Assembly: GCF_027409185.1 (NCBI RefSeq)
Contig: NC_084470.1
Span: 39,793,001-39,857,000 of the forward strand
Direction: 5' to 3'
Source of the DNA: Cynocephalus volans
Lineage: Eukaryota > Chordata > Mammalia > Dermoptera > Cynocephalidae
DNA length: 64,000 bases
The notes under the pieces were generated by a model. The model searched no databases and was not told the origin of the DNA. It was given only the letters and a program-made list of their open reading frames with translations. This document shows, one piece after another, positions 19,961-33,339 of the stretch; the first letter of the stretch is position 1; every line of letters begins with the position of its first letter. The position numbers were made by a program, and so were the translations under genes.

Positions 19961-22649
19961 TTGTGAGTACAGGGCCTTCTGTGACTGCATTGGTCACATA
20001 CTTATGAAGCCAGCCCTGTTCCTATTTTCCACCCCACAGAAAGTAGTGGTGGTAGTGGTGGGGAGGTGGGGAGAGAGAGAGAGATTGGTGGGAAGAACAG
20101 ACAGGCTTGGTTTTGAAGAGCTATCAGTAATCTCTTGTTATAATTATAAAGCATACATAATTTTTTAGATATAGCAATAAAAGTGTAGACCCTGTAAGAG
20201 AGCTTACAAATTTTTAGTGTCCTGAGATCACATTGAAACCTATTGATTTAGAAAAATATTAATTTCATATGCTAATGGGTCAGAATTCAGAAATAATATT
20301 AACTGAAATAAGGTTCTTCCTTTGTACGGTCAGCTGAGCTCTTTACCCCGTTTACCACCGAAGGTATGTTTTGGGCTGTTGGACCACAAAGCCTTATCTA
20401 AAACCCTGGGCCCAGATGTCAGAATTTAGGATTATCCTGGATTTTTAGAAAAGTAATACAGTGTATGTACTGTATATTATTAACATACCCAACAGTCTCT
20501 AGGACAGCACTCTACTAAAATACATTAATATTTCTACAGTAAAACATGTGACTATTCATGTTAATTGGCCAAAGACTATAAATAGCCTCATGTCAGTCCA
20601 GGTAAGATTTTGCTTTCAAATGAGTTCAGGTAAGGTTATATTTTGCTGCCACATGAGTTATAAAAACTCAGTTTGTACAGCTTTCTGGATTTTGGAAGGT
20701 AGATCAGGGTTAGTGGACTTGTAGTTCCTGTTTTCTGGTTGGCCTCCCCTGCCATTCACAGTCATATTCCAATTGCAGTGAACTCAGGAGAACAACTTGA
20801 GGGAGGTGAACTTGCTGGGAGAGCATACCATGATACATTGGAAAGGCCAAGAGGAAGCCTTAGAGTTTAACCTTATAATTGCCTTCTACACCCTTTGTTT
20901 GGCTCAGGTAACAAAGCTACGTGAGCCTAGAAAATGAATCAGAACCACGGTGCAGGAGATGAAAATTCTCACAGACCTCTTTTCTAGAATTGTTCATTCA
21001 TGCACTGTAGCACACCCATGGAAACTTCCTCCTAAATCATCCCAGTGGTGGCTGCTATCACTTTGGACTTTGAACTGGGAAAAGTCCTGTAGCTCTTTAA
21101 GGAGTATGTATGCCTGTCAATGGAGGAACTGGTTGTACTTAACCTAAGGCAAACAGCTTCAAGAAACTGCCAACAGCATTCAGCCTCACAGGTAATTATT
21201 TGGAATCATTATCTTTAAATACATGTATTAACTTACTAAATACGACTGTATATGACTATCACATATACAGATAACTCTCCACCCCATGTTTTCTCAGCAT
21301 GCTCTTAAATTATACCTGGAGGCCTTACCAGAATTTTGTGATGCTGTCTTGGAAATTTTCTGACATGTGGCCAATGTATAGACATTGCCTGAGGTTGTCT
21401 TTAGAGGATGTAATTTTCAAGCGATTCAATTCTGCTCCTGTTAAAGGTCAAGGAGTACCGCCCACAGGGATCATTCTCCATGGCAATTCATTCTCATCCA
21501 TCTTGGAATTATTTTTACCTTCAGAGGCCCAGGGCCAATGCCACCTTCTCTACAAAAACCATGAACAAAGTCTTATCTATTTCCTTCAGTCGGAAGGGAA
21601 CTCTCTTACATATTCTGAGTCTCACAGAACTTTTTCTATACCTCCTGTATAGTATCAATTATTTTTTATCTTGCCAGATTATACCACATTCCTCAAAAAG
21701 ACTGTTCTTTCTGGAAGGCACTCATTTTTACATTTACTACTGACCCTAGGCTAAAACCTTAAATGGAGGTATATACTTAATAATGTTCTTAACAAATAAA
21801 TATTTTTGGACTTAAATTAATTTTCTGTGTGAAAATTTAGATTTTCCTGCAGATGCTCAATAAGTAGTTAAATTGTGTAACCAATTCCTTTCTTTGTTAC
21901 CAATCTTATGATATTGTTTGTTGATATGAATGCTTGTGCTCTTAAATTTTTCAGTATTTGTTCCTTATAAGTTCACTGAGAAGATAAAGTTGATCTTAAA
22001 AAGTTTCTCTGATAAATTGTTGGTGAAACTGAATTAGAACAATGAATTTTTAAAGGAAATTAGATTACTCATTAATTACTCAAAATCAGTCACTAGTGAT
22101 TGTGCAATAATGAAAGTAAAATGTAAAAACGGGACTCGGAAAGGAGTCAGCAGATTACACTACGAATACAATGTGTAAAAGATTATTAGGGTTTAGCAAT
22201 TTTAAGGGGTACAGCCATCCCTAGGAATTTAACTAACCACAGTGTTCAAAACAATAGTATGTAAAAGAACGCATCTTAGATTGAATCACATGAAGCCCAG
22301 ACACTGAAGAGCTGAAATTCAAGCAAGGAAACCACACAATCCCCATCATTTAAAAAAAGAGTGAGAGAAAGAGAGAAAGCAATTTATTCATCTCCAGTAA
22401 CTTGATCATTCAGTATATTGAAATAGGAAGGTAGTAAATAATCTAAGATTTGGGCTTGTTGAAATTAGTGCATTTATTTCTCAGACATGCAGAAGGAGTA
22501 TTTAATTAGCAAGTAAATTTGCCAGATAAAATACAGGACTCCCAGCTAAATTTGAATTTCAGATAAACAACAAGGAATGTTTTAGCATAAGTGCGTTTTA
22601 TATAGTGGACCAGTATCTCAGTAATGAGTCTTTGTCATCCTCTATTATG
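19961..22649. other. Unassigned sequence
   Basis: No repeat family or gene recognised. Frames at 21,299-21,652 and 21,480-21,743 overlap each other and lack recognisable domains. Confidence 0.35.
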
Positions 22650-23245
22650 ATTCATTCACTCACTTACTGATTTAACATTGATTTATTGAGGGCCTTACTC
22701 TATGCCAAATACTGTGCATAACATTGACCACACAGTGATGAGCAAAACAGTCATGATCTTTTCCCTATAGTCCCTACAGTTTAGTAGGCTGATCTAGACA
22801 AGTGAAAAGTCAAGCACTCTATAATGTGATAAGCCATGATTCACAGTTTATTCATTAGAGGGGCAGTTAACCCAGGACTGGGTCAGAAAATGACACTCAA
22901 AGAAAGTGATATTTAAATTAGACCAAAGGCAAAGAGGTTGAAGAAGTGGAGGGAGATTCTAATTAGGGTACCTACCACAAGGAGAAAGCCTGGGGCAGAA
23001 GGAATATCATAGAACATTTGAGAAACTGAAAACTCCAATAAAGTATGGTTGAACCAGAGACCACGAAGCTGTGCATAGCAAGAAACATGACTGGAGAAGT
23101 ATGCCGTGACCAGATTAGCAGGAGCCTTGTGTAAGTCAGATGGAAGTTCTGTTGAATGGTTCATGCAGCAAAGTGACATAGTCATAGTTACAAATTAGAA
23201 AGGTCACTCTGGCTGCAGAGGAGAAAATGGACTGGAAGTGAGGAC
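22650..23245 (-). repeat. L2 LINE, antisense
   Basis: Begins with the reversed L2 3' end ('tgatttattgagggccttactctatgccaaatactgtgcat'). It runs through 'agcaaaacagtcatgatcttttcc' to 'aaaggtcactctggctgcagaggag' near the end, in consensus order. Confidence 0.75.
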
Positions 23246-23914
23246 AGTGTTGTGGGCTTGGGGGTGGGTATGAAGAGAAGTAGATAGACGCAAGAACTAT
23301 TTAGGTGGTCTCTCCAAAACTGTCTTGTTCTTTGGATGGGTGCAACAGTTTTAAGCCTTTCTCTGCCTTTGCTCTGATGTTGCATATTATATAACAAGGC
23401 TCTGCTGCCTTAGCTTTGCAGGGCAGTTTTGCCTCAACCACTGCTGTTGTGCCATCTGAACTAGAAAGAAATGGATGTCTAATAAGGGAATTGTAAACCG
23501 GATGTGTGTGATTACTTGTATTAACATATTTAATAAAGTGTACATAATTTACCCAGAGTGTAGTTTTGGTTGACCTGGAGTTACTAGAGAACCAGTTCAG
23601 AAATGGGCACTTCTCCCAGTCTGTAAGACAGAAGTGACCATATATCTTGCTTGACTGGCTTCCTAAGATGGTCACCAATTATAGATTACCCATGCAGACA
23701 GCTCTTATTAGTAGAAGAATATGTTTTAGTTTTTTTGTGAAGATGAACTATGCCCAGTCATGATGAGAGAAATAACTCAAAAAGAAAGCCAGAAAGAGAG
23801 GTCAGTGATATGCAGAGGAATCAAGACTGGTGAAAAGAACAGGTAAATGGAAAGGGGAAGAAAGCAAATGATGTCATCAACTAAAACAAGCGAACACAGC
23901 CACAGTCACTCTTT

Positions 23915-24135
23915 ATTGAAAGTTGACTACGTGCCATTACCTATTTTAGGACAGTATATTCATTATTTTGTTTAATCCTCACAAATGTACTAAGGAATTA
24001 ATCATTTTTCAAATGTTACAGGTGAGGAAAATTATGGCTCAGAGAGTTTAAGTAACTCTCCTAAGATCACACAGCTTTTGAGTGCTTGTAAATAACCAGT
24101 ACTTACATCCCAGGTTTCTGTACCTCTGCAGGACA
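23915..24135 (-). repeat. MIR SINE, antisense
   Basis: Reversed MIR blocks: 'tttaatcctcacaaatg', 'acaggtgaggaaaattatggctcagagag', 'taagtaactctcctaagatcacacagc'. Confidence 0.8.
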
Positions 24136-24489
24136 ATTGTGCTGCTCACAGTCTCTGGTGTGGCATGAAGGAAAAGATACTTTTCTCATGGAGCATCAAC
24201 TTGGCCCTGCTGAAGCAGCACCTTCATGTTGAAAAGAACAACAAGGGTAATTCACAGGCACCATTAAGTTCATGGAATGCTGGGACCTCCCTGCTGGGAG
24301 GTACATAGATCTGACAAGGCTAATAGAGACGTGTTTTATAATTTGTAGAGAAGTTATTCAAAACTCAGTACACCCGCCTATTTTTTCTTAGTTCTACTGA
24401 TTTAGATAAGGACAAATGATTTAGCCAAAATAAATAAACACGTAAATTATCGTTGGTTGATTTGTGACTATTTAGAAAATAGCAACATT

Positions 24490-24860
24490 CATTTGGAGTC
24501 AGCACTCGGAGCTACATTCAAGAGCAAGTTATGTTGTACTAATCTCATTTTCATCCATGTCTATGCTATTCTGCTGCAAGATGAGGGCAATGCCATATAA
24601 ATGCTCCATCTTGATTTCATCAAGGCTCTTAGAAAAATGTTTTGTAATATCATTGTGAACCCAGTGTGAGAGTGGTAAGCTGGATTCTAATACAATTGAA
24701 CAGAGCTATAGTGACTTAAACAATCACAACCTGAAAGTATTCATGTTGATTTAGGTGTCCCTAGTGATATTCTATGAGGAGCTGTATTTAGACTTGTCTT
24801 TTTCAATATATTTTTGATGACTTGGATAATGTGATCTATCTGCTGAGCTTCAGATTCTTA
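24490..24860 (+). repeat. CR1/L3-like LINE fossil (RT domain)
   Basis: Sequence such as 'ctaatctcattttc', 'catcttgatttcatcaaggctcttag', 'cctagtgatattctatgagg' and 'tttttgatgacttggataat' follows the order of CR1/L3 reverse transcriptase ('LDFSKAF', 'PQG...', 'NDL' regions). Heavily mutated. Confidence 0.6.
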
Positions 24861-24879
24861 ATGAAATGATTCCTGGAAG

Positions 24880-26000
24880 TCTTCACTGTGAATGTGCAAA
24901 GCAACTCAACCTACCGTGTCCAAAAATGAGCTCATTATCCTCTTCTGGAGTTGCCTGTGTCTATGGTTTCCCAACTCAATTGATGGGCTGACAAATTAGT
25001 CAAGACTCTCAGCTGCGAGTGCCTGGATTCATCTTGAACTACTAAGGCAACAAAGGGAATGTACTCTCTCACAAAATCCAAGGAACGTGTTGTACAGCTA
25101 AATTGCAGAAGGGTCAGGGATGCAGGTGGGTCCCAGGAACAACTGGAGCCAGGGTCTCATACATTACCAGGGCTCTCCTCTCTGTTTCACCTTGCCTATT
25201 GGCTTCATTTTCTTTTGCTTCTACATGATGGAAAACATGGCTGCCAGCTCCATCATTTCATACTTTGCTACTTCTATACCCAAAAAGAGACTGACTGAAG
25301 CTTGTTTTGGTTTGAAGGTAAAGATTTTGCAGAAAGACTCATTGGTTTCATTTGAATCAGTTGCCCTCCCCAGTATTCATTACCTGCTGCCAGTGAGTTG
25401 GGGTTCTGTGATTGTCATAGGTGAAGGGTCTTCCTGCATCAATCAGTCATGGACATGAGGGCAAAATTATGGGAAAAACAATGACAGCTCCCTTGAAATA
25501 AATTGTTAAGCAGTTTTCAGAAGAAAAGGTGAGATTCTTTTTTCAGTAAAAAAAAAATGCAGGGATATGCTATATAGATAAAGCTATAGGTGCCCACTAC
25601 AATTACGACAAATCCATCTACCCAAATGTGCAAGTCATCCTAGACTCCTCTCCCTCTTGAGCTCCCTCAGCCAATCAGCCAACAAATCCCCAAGTGCATC
25701 AAATTGGTTTCTTCCCAATTTCTTCCAACTGTATTCCACTTTCCTACTTCAGATCCTCACTATCTTGCCTGAAGAATTGGTGGTGGTTTTACCCAGTGTC
25801 ACTGTCTTACCATCAGGATGAGCTTCCTAAAACACAAGGATGGTCTTATCTAAGATCCTCTCAATATTCTCCATCACCCAAAGAATAAAGTTCCAAACCT
25901 AACCAATAATGCAAAATTCTTCTTAACAAAGCTTGATGCCACTTCTCCAGTTTCATCTTCACTGACTCCTAATTTGTTCATAATCTGTAATTTCAACTTT
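24880..26000 (+). repeat. L2 LINE fragments, sense
   Basis: 24,890-25,040 carries the L2 block 'aactcaacctaccgtgtccaaaaatgagctcattat'. 25,600-26,000 carries 'gtcatcctagactcctctcc', 'ccaatcagccaacaaatcccc' and later L2 sequence. The middle (25,045-25,595) is not assigned. The 112-codon frame at 25,120-25,458 is in that middle and has no recognised domain. Confidence 0.55.
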
Positions 26001-27285
26001 CTTCTTCTGAAAATTCACCCAGATGATGGTCTCACCCAGCCAGTACAAGGAATCTAAGGGAGGAGACAGAAAGATACTCTAGTCCATCTCTCCTTTATTT
26101 TTACAGATGAGATACTAAGTCCCTGAAGAATAAATTTACTCTGTCTATGTAATGGTGGGCAGTGTCCCAAGTCTTCTGATTCCTATTCCAATGCTCAAAA
26201 TCCAGTGAGAAGTGTGAACAGATCTTATAAACAAAAGACTCAAGAAGGGAGGAAGGGAATACAGCCACAGGGAGAAAAGATCCAGAAAAGAAGAAAGATG
26301 CACATTTATTTCCCTACATCATCCTCTTCTCCACAGTGTAAAGTTAAACAAGAAAAGCTTAGGAAGGCTAGGGAGAAGAGACACAAGCCACTAGAAAGGG
26401 GAAGTGGAAACATACAAGAAGAAAAGGAGCAATGAGGAGCTTAAGAAATCATCTCCTCAGGAGAGGGAGGGGTCCAAGGCCAGGAGCAAAGGGCCCAGAT
26501 GGTTTTAATGACCAAACTCTGCCTCATTCCTTTCATGTGACTGTAGCAGGAATGGTCCCCAATGAAGGGCCATATCCTGCCAGTGGTCTGTCTCACAGGC
26601 TCCCATTGGTGCCTTGGAAGTTTCTCACTGAGGTTGGGATAATTTCTCACTCCCTAAACCTCACATGAAGAAGCCTGCTCACTCACTCCCAGGACTGTAT
26701 TTAGGACTATGTTGGAATTTATAAAGTGAATAAAAGTCTTGGAAATCTCTTTTGGTCCTGTCCATTATTTAATTTTAAAATGTAATTGATATACAAATAT
26801 GATTTCTAGATGATCTCAACTTTCTTGATAAAGAAAAGAATTGCTAACATTTGTGAAAAATACAAAAATACAACTCACCTATGGCCAACAAGAATTCTTT
26901 GGATACATTTGACTCTAAGAAAAATGGTTGGTAAAATTCATCTTGATATAATTCTCCTCTCTTTCCTCCCTGTTGCCTTCCCCTAAGAAAAGTTGAATTC
27001 TTAAGAGATTCGAATGTTGGGGTTACCTACAAATAATAAAATATTTATGGAAAGGTTACCCCAAAAGAACAAAGCAGAAAAGTAACTCCAGGAGTTCTGA
27101 AGAGAATCATTGGCCTTTCATAGACTCACCTAAGCTCCTTTTCCAAAACTTGAGTTAATACCGGCATCATGAGATCCCAGACTGTGTTCTTTTTGTTAGT
27201 TTGGAAAGAATGACTAATCCCTGTATACTATTTTTAGAAACTGTTATTTTGGCCAACTTAGGAAGAATGGACTAATACTAATAAT
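26001..27285. other. Unassigned sequence
   Basis: Purine-rich around 26,220-26,450. No gene or clear repeat recognised. Confidence 0.35.
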
Positions 27286-27289
27286 ATCT

Positions 27290-27445
27290 AACATTACGGC
27301 ATTTTCACAGTTTACAAAGCCTTTTTCCACTTAATCTTCACAGCAGTTCCCAGATGAAGTGACTTGCCATGGCTACCTTGTAGCTAAGTGGCAGAGCTGG
27401 GATATAAACTCTGGTCATCTGTGGTCAGCCTTCAGTTTTAACTGT
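27290..27445 (-). repeat. MIR SINE, antisense
   Basis: Reversed MIR signature: 'cacttaatcttcacagcagttcc' and 'tagctaagtggcagagctgggatataaactctggtc'. Confidence 0.65.
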
Positions 27446-27479
27446 GCACTGGACAGGGGAGGTGCTATAACTAATAACC

Positions 27480-27830
27480 TCCATATTTCAGCAGTGTAGC
27501 ATGGTAGAGTTTTTTTCTCATTCTTGTCATAGCAGTATGTGTTGTTGGGCTGAGGATTCTGATCCATGAGGTCATGCAGGGATTTATGTTCCTTCTACCT
27601 GTGAATCAATATCTTCTACATGTGTCCTCCAAAGCCACAGAATGGGTGAGAGTAGAAAATCACACATGGGAGATTTTTATGGGTCAGGCCTGGAAGTGGC
27701 TTACATCACTTCTTCCCATGTCATTTTGGCCAGAACTCAATTTCAGCAAGGGAGACCGAAATGTGACTCAGCTATTTGCCCAGATCCACAAGCCCTGGGA
27801 AAGTGATTTTGAGAGCTTTGTCCTTCAGCA
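27480..27830 (+). repeat. Ancient mammalian repeat, family not assigned
   Basis: Contains 'ttttatgggtcaggcctggaagtggcttacatcacttc' and 'cattttggccagaactca', phrases that recur in mammalian mid-repetitive DNA. The 159-codon frame 27,574-28,053 runs across this block, so it is not counted as a gene. Confidence 0.4.
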
Positions 27831-28424
27831 CTGTGGTTTATCAGGCCTCCATGAAATCCCTTCTGCTAGGGATGCCCTGTTGAACAGTCTCTGGAAGTTC
27901 TTTATTTCCTTCCCTCCAGCATCCTTTTGCTCCTCAGAACTCCTGTTTATTCCTCCTACATTTCACCCTCTCTCAGAAGCTGTTTTGAGATCTATAGAGT
28001 TCTCTTCTTATTTTCTTTACATTTTACCTGTGCATTTCTCTTCTCCTTTTTGATATTATGGTATGTATGTTTTGGTTTTCATCCATGGTTCCTGGCTTGT
28101 TCTAACTTTCCTCCATCTTTCTGTTGTGGATCTGACCATGAGGAAATTTTCTTACTTACCTTGTCTGATTGTAGATCATAGGATTTGCATTTCAGAAGGA
28201 GTCCTGCCTGGGAGGAAGCAATGTTACACAGAGAGACCAAGAGGAATTGGAAGACACAGGCCATGCTGTGTTTCCCCACTCAGCCTACTAATATTAGATC
28301 ATTTTTGTCCAATTGCATTTCTACATAGTTGTTCATGCTTCAGTCATACCTATCCAATGAAGTCTCCAAAAAAGACCCAAAAAGATGGGATATGGAGAGC
28401 TTCCGAATAGCTGAACATATAAAG

Positions 28425-28738
28425 GTGCCTGCAGTGGGACATGCCCAGGAATGTTATGGAATGTCATGACCCATCCCTGTGCATCTACTCTATTCTTTGT
28501 AATCTTCTTTGTAATAAACAGGTAAACATAAGTGTTTCCTTGAGTTTTGTGAGCTGCTTAGCAAATCAATCAAACCCAAGGAGGGGGTTTTAGGAACCAA
28601 TTTATAGCTAGTCAGAAGCACAGGTGAAACAACCTGGGGCTTGTGGTTGGCATCAGAAGTGGGAGGGGAGCAGTCTTGGAGACTGAGCCCTTAACCTGTG
28701 AGATCTGATGCTATCTCTAGGTAAACAGTGTTGATTTA
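28425..28738 (+). repeat. ERV-like fragment, family not assigned
   Basis: Contains 'tttgtaataaacaggtaaacataag', 'agtcagaagcacaggtga' and 'gacaacc/gaaacaacctggggcttgtgg'-type sequence typical of an old LTR/internal junction. Truncated by the next element. Confidence 0.45.
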
Positions 28739-28740
28739 AA

Positions 28741-29064
28741 CACTATTAAACAACAGAAATTTATTTTCTCATCCTTCTGGGGAATGGGAGTCAGAGATCA
28801 AGGTATCAGCACATTTGGTTTCTGGTGAGGACTCTCTTCCTGGCTTGCAGATGGCTGCCTTCTCACTGTATTGTCACATGGCAGGGGGCTAGCAAGCTCT
28901 CTGGTATCTCTTCTTATAAGGTCACCAATCCCTTTATAAGGGCCCCACCCTCATGACTTCAACTAAACCAAATCACCTCTCAAAGGCACCACTCCAAATA
29001 CCACCATGTTGGGGGTTAGGGCTTCAGCATATGAATTTTGGGGAACACAATTCAGTCTATAGCA
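28741..29064 (-). mobile_element. MLT1/MST-type MaLR LTR, antisense
   Basis: Reversed MaLR sequence: 'caacagaaatttattttctcatccttctgg', 'gatggctgccttctcactgt', 'cttataaggtcaccaatcc', 'gcttcagcatatgaattttggggaacacaattcag'. Confidence 0.75.
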
Positions 29065-29079
29065 GTGAGTGATAGATAT

Positions 29080-29225
29080 ACTAGAGGTTTTGTACTACTC
29101 CTGCAACTTTCCATAAGTTTGGAATTATTTCAAAATAAGAAGGTAAAAGAAATAAGGAAAACTCACACAGGGTGGTAAAGTAAATTGCCCAGATCACACA
29201 GCTGGTGAATAGTAGGAAATGGTGT
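29080..29225. repeat. L1 3'-end scrap and MIR scrap
   Basis: 29,080-29,152 resembles an old L1 3' terminus ('tttggaattatttcaaaataagaag'). 29,165-29,225 carries the antisense MIR core 'attgcccagatcacacagctggtgaatag'. Confidence 0.5.
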
Positions 29226-30180
29226 TCTCCTATCTTCTCTTGGCTGCTGTATAAACACAGCTGCTATGTGACTCCTCATATCCTCTGGCACTGTCCAGCC
29301 CCTCAATAATACAGCACTGACCAGGACCAACTAGGCCCTTCCTTCAGCTTGCACCCTGCAGCTGGGTCAAGCACTCTTCCAGAATGTCTGGCTTTTCCCA
29401 CCACTTCTGGATTTGGATGAAACACTGACCTATGCAGGGCATAGAGTCAGAGAGAAGAGAAAGGATGATGCAAACAGGAGTGCAGGGTGGTTTCTGCCTG
29501 TGGGGCATTCTTTGATCAGCTAGAAGCCAGAGATAGTCTCGCCCCTCGCCCCTCTCTACCCCCCACAGACACCTGCATGACAACTTATTTCTACATAGTG
29601 AAACATCGCTTTCTACTGCTCCACATCTTCCCTTCCTCACTTCACTTTGCCCCATTCCAGCAGCCTTGGGTTTGCACCTCCTAAATAAAGCACCAGCTCT
29701 TTAATCCCTGCCTCAGTCTCTGTTTTCTAGAGAAAGGAGAGAAAAACAAACAAACAAACAAAAGAGTGAAAAAAAAACCCAAAATAAACAAAAAATGACT
29801 ATGCTATTCAGCCTTTAATTTGAGCTGGATCCTAAAGATAGGTAACATTTTGACAGCCATAACCTTGAGAGCAAGGCTCTACAGGTAGGAATGGCTTTAG
29901 GTAAAGCATAAAAATAGTGGTAAACTACTTCATGAGGCAGTAGTGTTGGGCAGGTGGGTGGGAACAGGGATGTAGGAATGAACTTCAGGCATTCAGGGCA
30001 TTCAGGTGTAATAAAACATGATTGGCTTGAATGCTTGTTGTAGAGTTTAGACATTCTGCAAGCATTGTGAGCCATGAGGACTTTTTGAGGTAAGAGAGAT
30101 AAAAGTGATGATGACGATGATGATGATAGTAGTACTAGCAATAAAGTCTTGTGTTTTCTAAATTAATCTTATGATTACTC
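29226..30180. other. Unassigned sequence with microsatellites
   Basis: Contains (AAAC)n at about 29,744-29,762 and (GAT)n at about 30,105-30,129. No gene recognised. Confidence 0.4.
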
Positions 30181-30202
30181 TTTGCTAACCTTTGTACTAG
30201 GC

Positions 30203-30307
30203 TTTTTTTTTTTTTTTTTTGGTAGCTAGCTGTTATGGGGATCTGAATCCATGACCTTGGTGTTATAAGGCTGTGCTCTTAATTAACCGAGCTAAGTAGC
30301 CAGCCCC
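30203..30307 (-). mobile_element. tRNA-Ile-type SINE, antisense
   Basis: Poly(T) (the A-tail) at 30,203-30,220, then reversed B box 'gatctgaatccatgacc' and A box 'ttaattaaccgagctaag', ending 'tagccagcccc'. Abuts a MaLR fragment. Confidence 0.85.
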
Positions 30308-30308
30308 A

Positions 30309-30476
30309 GGATCCCTTTTATAAGGATACAAATGTCATTTGTGAGAGCTCTACCCTCATGTCCTAATCACTTCCCAAAGGCCCCATCTCCTAATATTATC
30401 CTCTTGGGAGTTAGAATTGCTAACACATGAATTTGGGAGAACACAAACATTCAGTCCCTAACATTCACCATTCAAC
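30309..30476 (-). mobile_element. MaLR LTR fragment, antisense
   Basis: 'ttttataaggatacaaatg', 'ctaccctcatgtcctaatcacttcccaaaggcccc' and 'cacatgaatttgggagaacacaaacattcagtcc' match reversed MST/MLT1-type LTRs. Confidence 0.65.
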
Positions 30477-30519
30477 ATATTGTGTCTTCTAATCTGTTCT
30501 TCTGTTTATGATCTGTACG

Positions 30520-30630
30520 CCACCACTGCTAGAATGCAAGCTCTATTGTGTTCACTGCTGTGATGCTTTAGCATCCAGTGTCTGCTACATGGTAGAAATT
30601 CAGTAAGTGGTTGTTAAATTAATTAATTAA
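30520..30630 (+). repeat. L2 LINE 3' end
   Basis: 'ctagaatgcaagctctattg...gtctgctacatggtagaaattcagtaagtggttgttaaa' is the decayed L2 3' terminus. Confidence 0.65.
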
Positions 30631-32225
30631 CTTTTTTTTGAAGGCTTGTTCTGCAAGGCACTTTGCTACTGTCTAAGCTCGGTATCAAAAAGAAAGGAGG
30701 TTCTGGAAGCCCGGTACCCTGTGGGTCTACCTAGATGACAGCAAAGGGCTTAGATACATTACTTCCAGGTTGGTTCTTTGTGATGCATAGCTCAAATAAC
30801 CCTTCGGGAATGAAGGTCATATGCCCTCATCTATCAGCACCTTCCAGGGATTGACTCAGTGAAGAGAGCTGCCTTATCCAATGTCACTACCCCATCCCAG
30901 AGAGCCCAGACCTGGGGACAGCTTGATGTGCAGTACAGGGACCCTGTACTCTTGCCCCAGTTCAGGACAGCTCTAAAGGCTTTGGGCCTGTGTGGCAGCT
31001 CTGCCTCTCCCTCTGCCCAATTATGCTTCATTTCCTTCCATTCCACAGGTGTGGATCACAAGAGCACTCCCCAGTAAACCTCCTGCACACTAACTCCATC
31101 TCCAAGTCTGCTTCCTAGGGAGCCCCGCCTGTGACAATCCCCCCAAATCAAGATACATCTCCATTTCTGATATTGCGACTCAAGAATAGTGACACTTTTT
31201 CATCATGGGCAAAAACAGACTTGTCATCCAGAAAAGACAATTGGCTTCATAAGGGCCAAGAGATTGTTCACCTTGGAACTCAGAAAATCAATGGTATGCC
31301 ATTAAAGAGGAAATATAAAACAGATCCAAGCATTTCTAAAGGAAGTGGTTGTTATCACTGGGGCTTTGGGAATTTCAGTGCTATGCCCAGGTAACATATA
31401 AGCTTTTAACTGGGGCCAAGGACACTGAGAAGGCTGTGATCTTCTCTGTATCTTGACATTCAACACTAATCAGGGTTAATGGAGTCTATGTTTTGGGAGG
31501 GCTGGGGCAGGGAAGGGTGAAGAGGGACAGTTAGAGGTTTTTCTGCATGCGTCTATGTTATTTCAACATTTCAGGAGAACATATTTAGGTTTACCTTTCC
31601 ATCCAACACAAATGAACAAAAAATTTAAAGCCTATAAAGTAAAATACATGCCTTCTTAATGTCATTCAATCGGGCGGACACTGGAGTCCACCCACCAAAG
31701 ACGTGCCCAGTGTTCCCATTCCAGTGCTTGCTCCCTATAAAACAAATCTGTGCAGATCTCAAACCATCTTAGATGCTGCTTTAGATGCTCTGTACTGATA
31801 ACATAAGGACCAAACTTATCATATCAGATGGCTTCCACAATCAAAACACAGCCAGTTTCCATTCTAACACTTAGAACATTTTCCCACCTCCTTGCACTCA
31901 TATTTCAGAACCACTTCCTGTTCCGTAAAAAAGCTGGGCCTTTCCCAGCTCTTTGTTTTCGCATTTATTAATTCCCCTTCTCTCTTCCTCTAATTCTGCC
32001 CCTGCTTCAATGTCACCTGTCTTCCAGCCTTCAGACTCCCCCTCCACCCCGGGCATAATTCATAACTTCCACCTTTGTTCTCATGCAGAACCTTGTGTTT
32101 ATCACTTTTCTAGTTTTTTCTTTCATTCTTTCTTCTTCATAAATTACATTGTTAATAAATGCTTATGTAAAAAAAGAAATCTAAAATATAAAAGTACATA
32201 GAGTGGCAAGTATAAATCCCTTCAC
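30631..32225. other. Unassigned sequence
   Basis: No gene or repeat family recognised with confidence. Short frames on both strands at 30,834-31,077 are complementary shadows. Confidence 0.35.
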
Positions 32226-33170
32226 CCATGTTTTGATTCAGAAGCTGGTTGGTGAGGGTAGAAGAGGTACACAGGTGTTTATCATATTATTCTGTATACC
32301 CCTTTATATCTGAACTATTTCATTAAAAGGTGACAGTCTTTCCTTTTCTTTGCCAGAAGAATGACTGTTAACAGTTTTTCATGCACTCATTTTTCTAGAC
32401 CATTTTCCATGTTTTCAAACCTATAAATACACATACACACACGTGCAATTATTTTTATACAAATGGAACTGTACTACACCTATTGCTTTGTAATTACAAA
32501 AATAATAATAGACTTTATTTCTTAGAGCAGTTTTAGGCTTTGAGAAAATTGAGCAGATTGTATACAGAGTTTCCATTTACTCCCTCCCGCCCTCCCCCTC
32601 ACAGTTTCCCCTATTAGTAACAGCTTGCATTGGTGTGGTACACTTGTTACAATTGATGTGCCAATATCAATACACTATTATTAACTAAAGGCCACAGATT
32701 ACATTAGAGTTCACTCTCTGTGTTATATATCTATGGGTTTTGCCAAATAGATCCACGTATCCACCATGCCAGTATTACACAGTCGTTTGCCTTAAAAATC
32801 TTCTGTGCTCTACAACTCATCCCTCCCCCACCTTAACCCCTGACGACCACTGATCTTTCTGCTGTTTCTGTGCTTTGGCCTTTTCCAGAACGTCCTCGTA
32901 TAGTTGGAATCATATAGTATGTAGCCTTTTCAGACTGGCTTCTTTCACTTAGCAATATACATTCAAAGCTCCTCCATGTCTTTTCATGGATATGATTTAT
33001 TTTTTAATCAATATCAGCATTTTCCCATGTCCTTACATAGAGGTCTACCTTTTTCTCTGTAATAGCTGCATAAATATTTCATAGCATGATTGCACAAACT
33101 TCTTTATCTTTTTCCTTCCTGAGAGACACATAGGTTTTTTTCAAATTTTCTAATTGTCTGTTTACATATC
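32226..33170. repeat. Old L1 (L1M) 3'-region fragments
   Basis: 32,226-32,345 resembles a sense L1 3' end ('gtacacaggtgtttatcatattattctgtat'). 32,505-33,170 is antisense L1M 3' sequence ('gttggaatcatatagtatgtagcc', 'gactggcttctttcacttagcaatata', 'cctccatgtcttttcatgg'). Confidence 0.7.
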
Positions 33171-33339
33171 TTTCTCTCATACTAAACTTTGTACTCCTTC
33201 ACCTTAAAACATATATAATCAATAAAAAGTTATTATCATTTCTGTTCACAAAGAAGAGCAATTTACACAAGAAACAATTGGTGGTGACTGAAAACAAGAA
33301 GAGGGAGGTGATAGCCAAGGAGTTTAGGGCAGAGAGGGA

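Noticed and set aside
27574-28053. 159-codon plus-strand frame
   Set aside because: Crosses an old mammalian repeat and shows no domain; chance opening.
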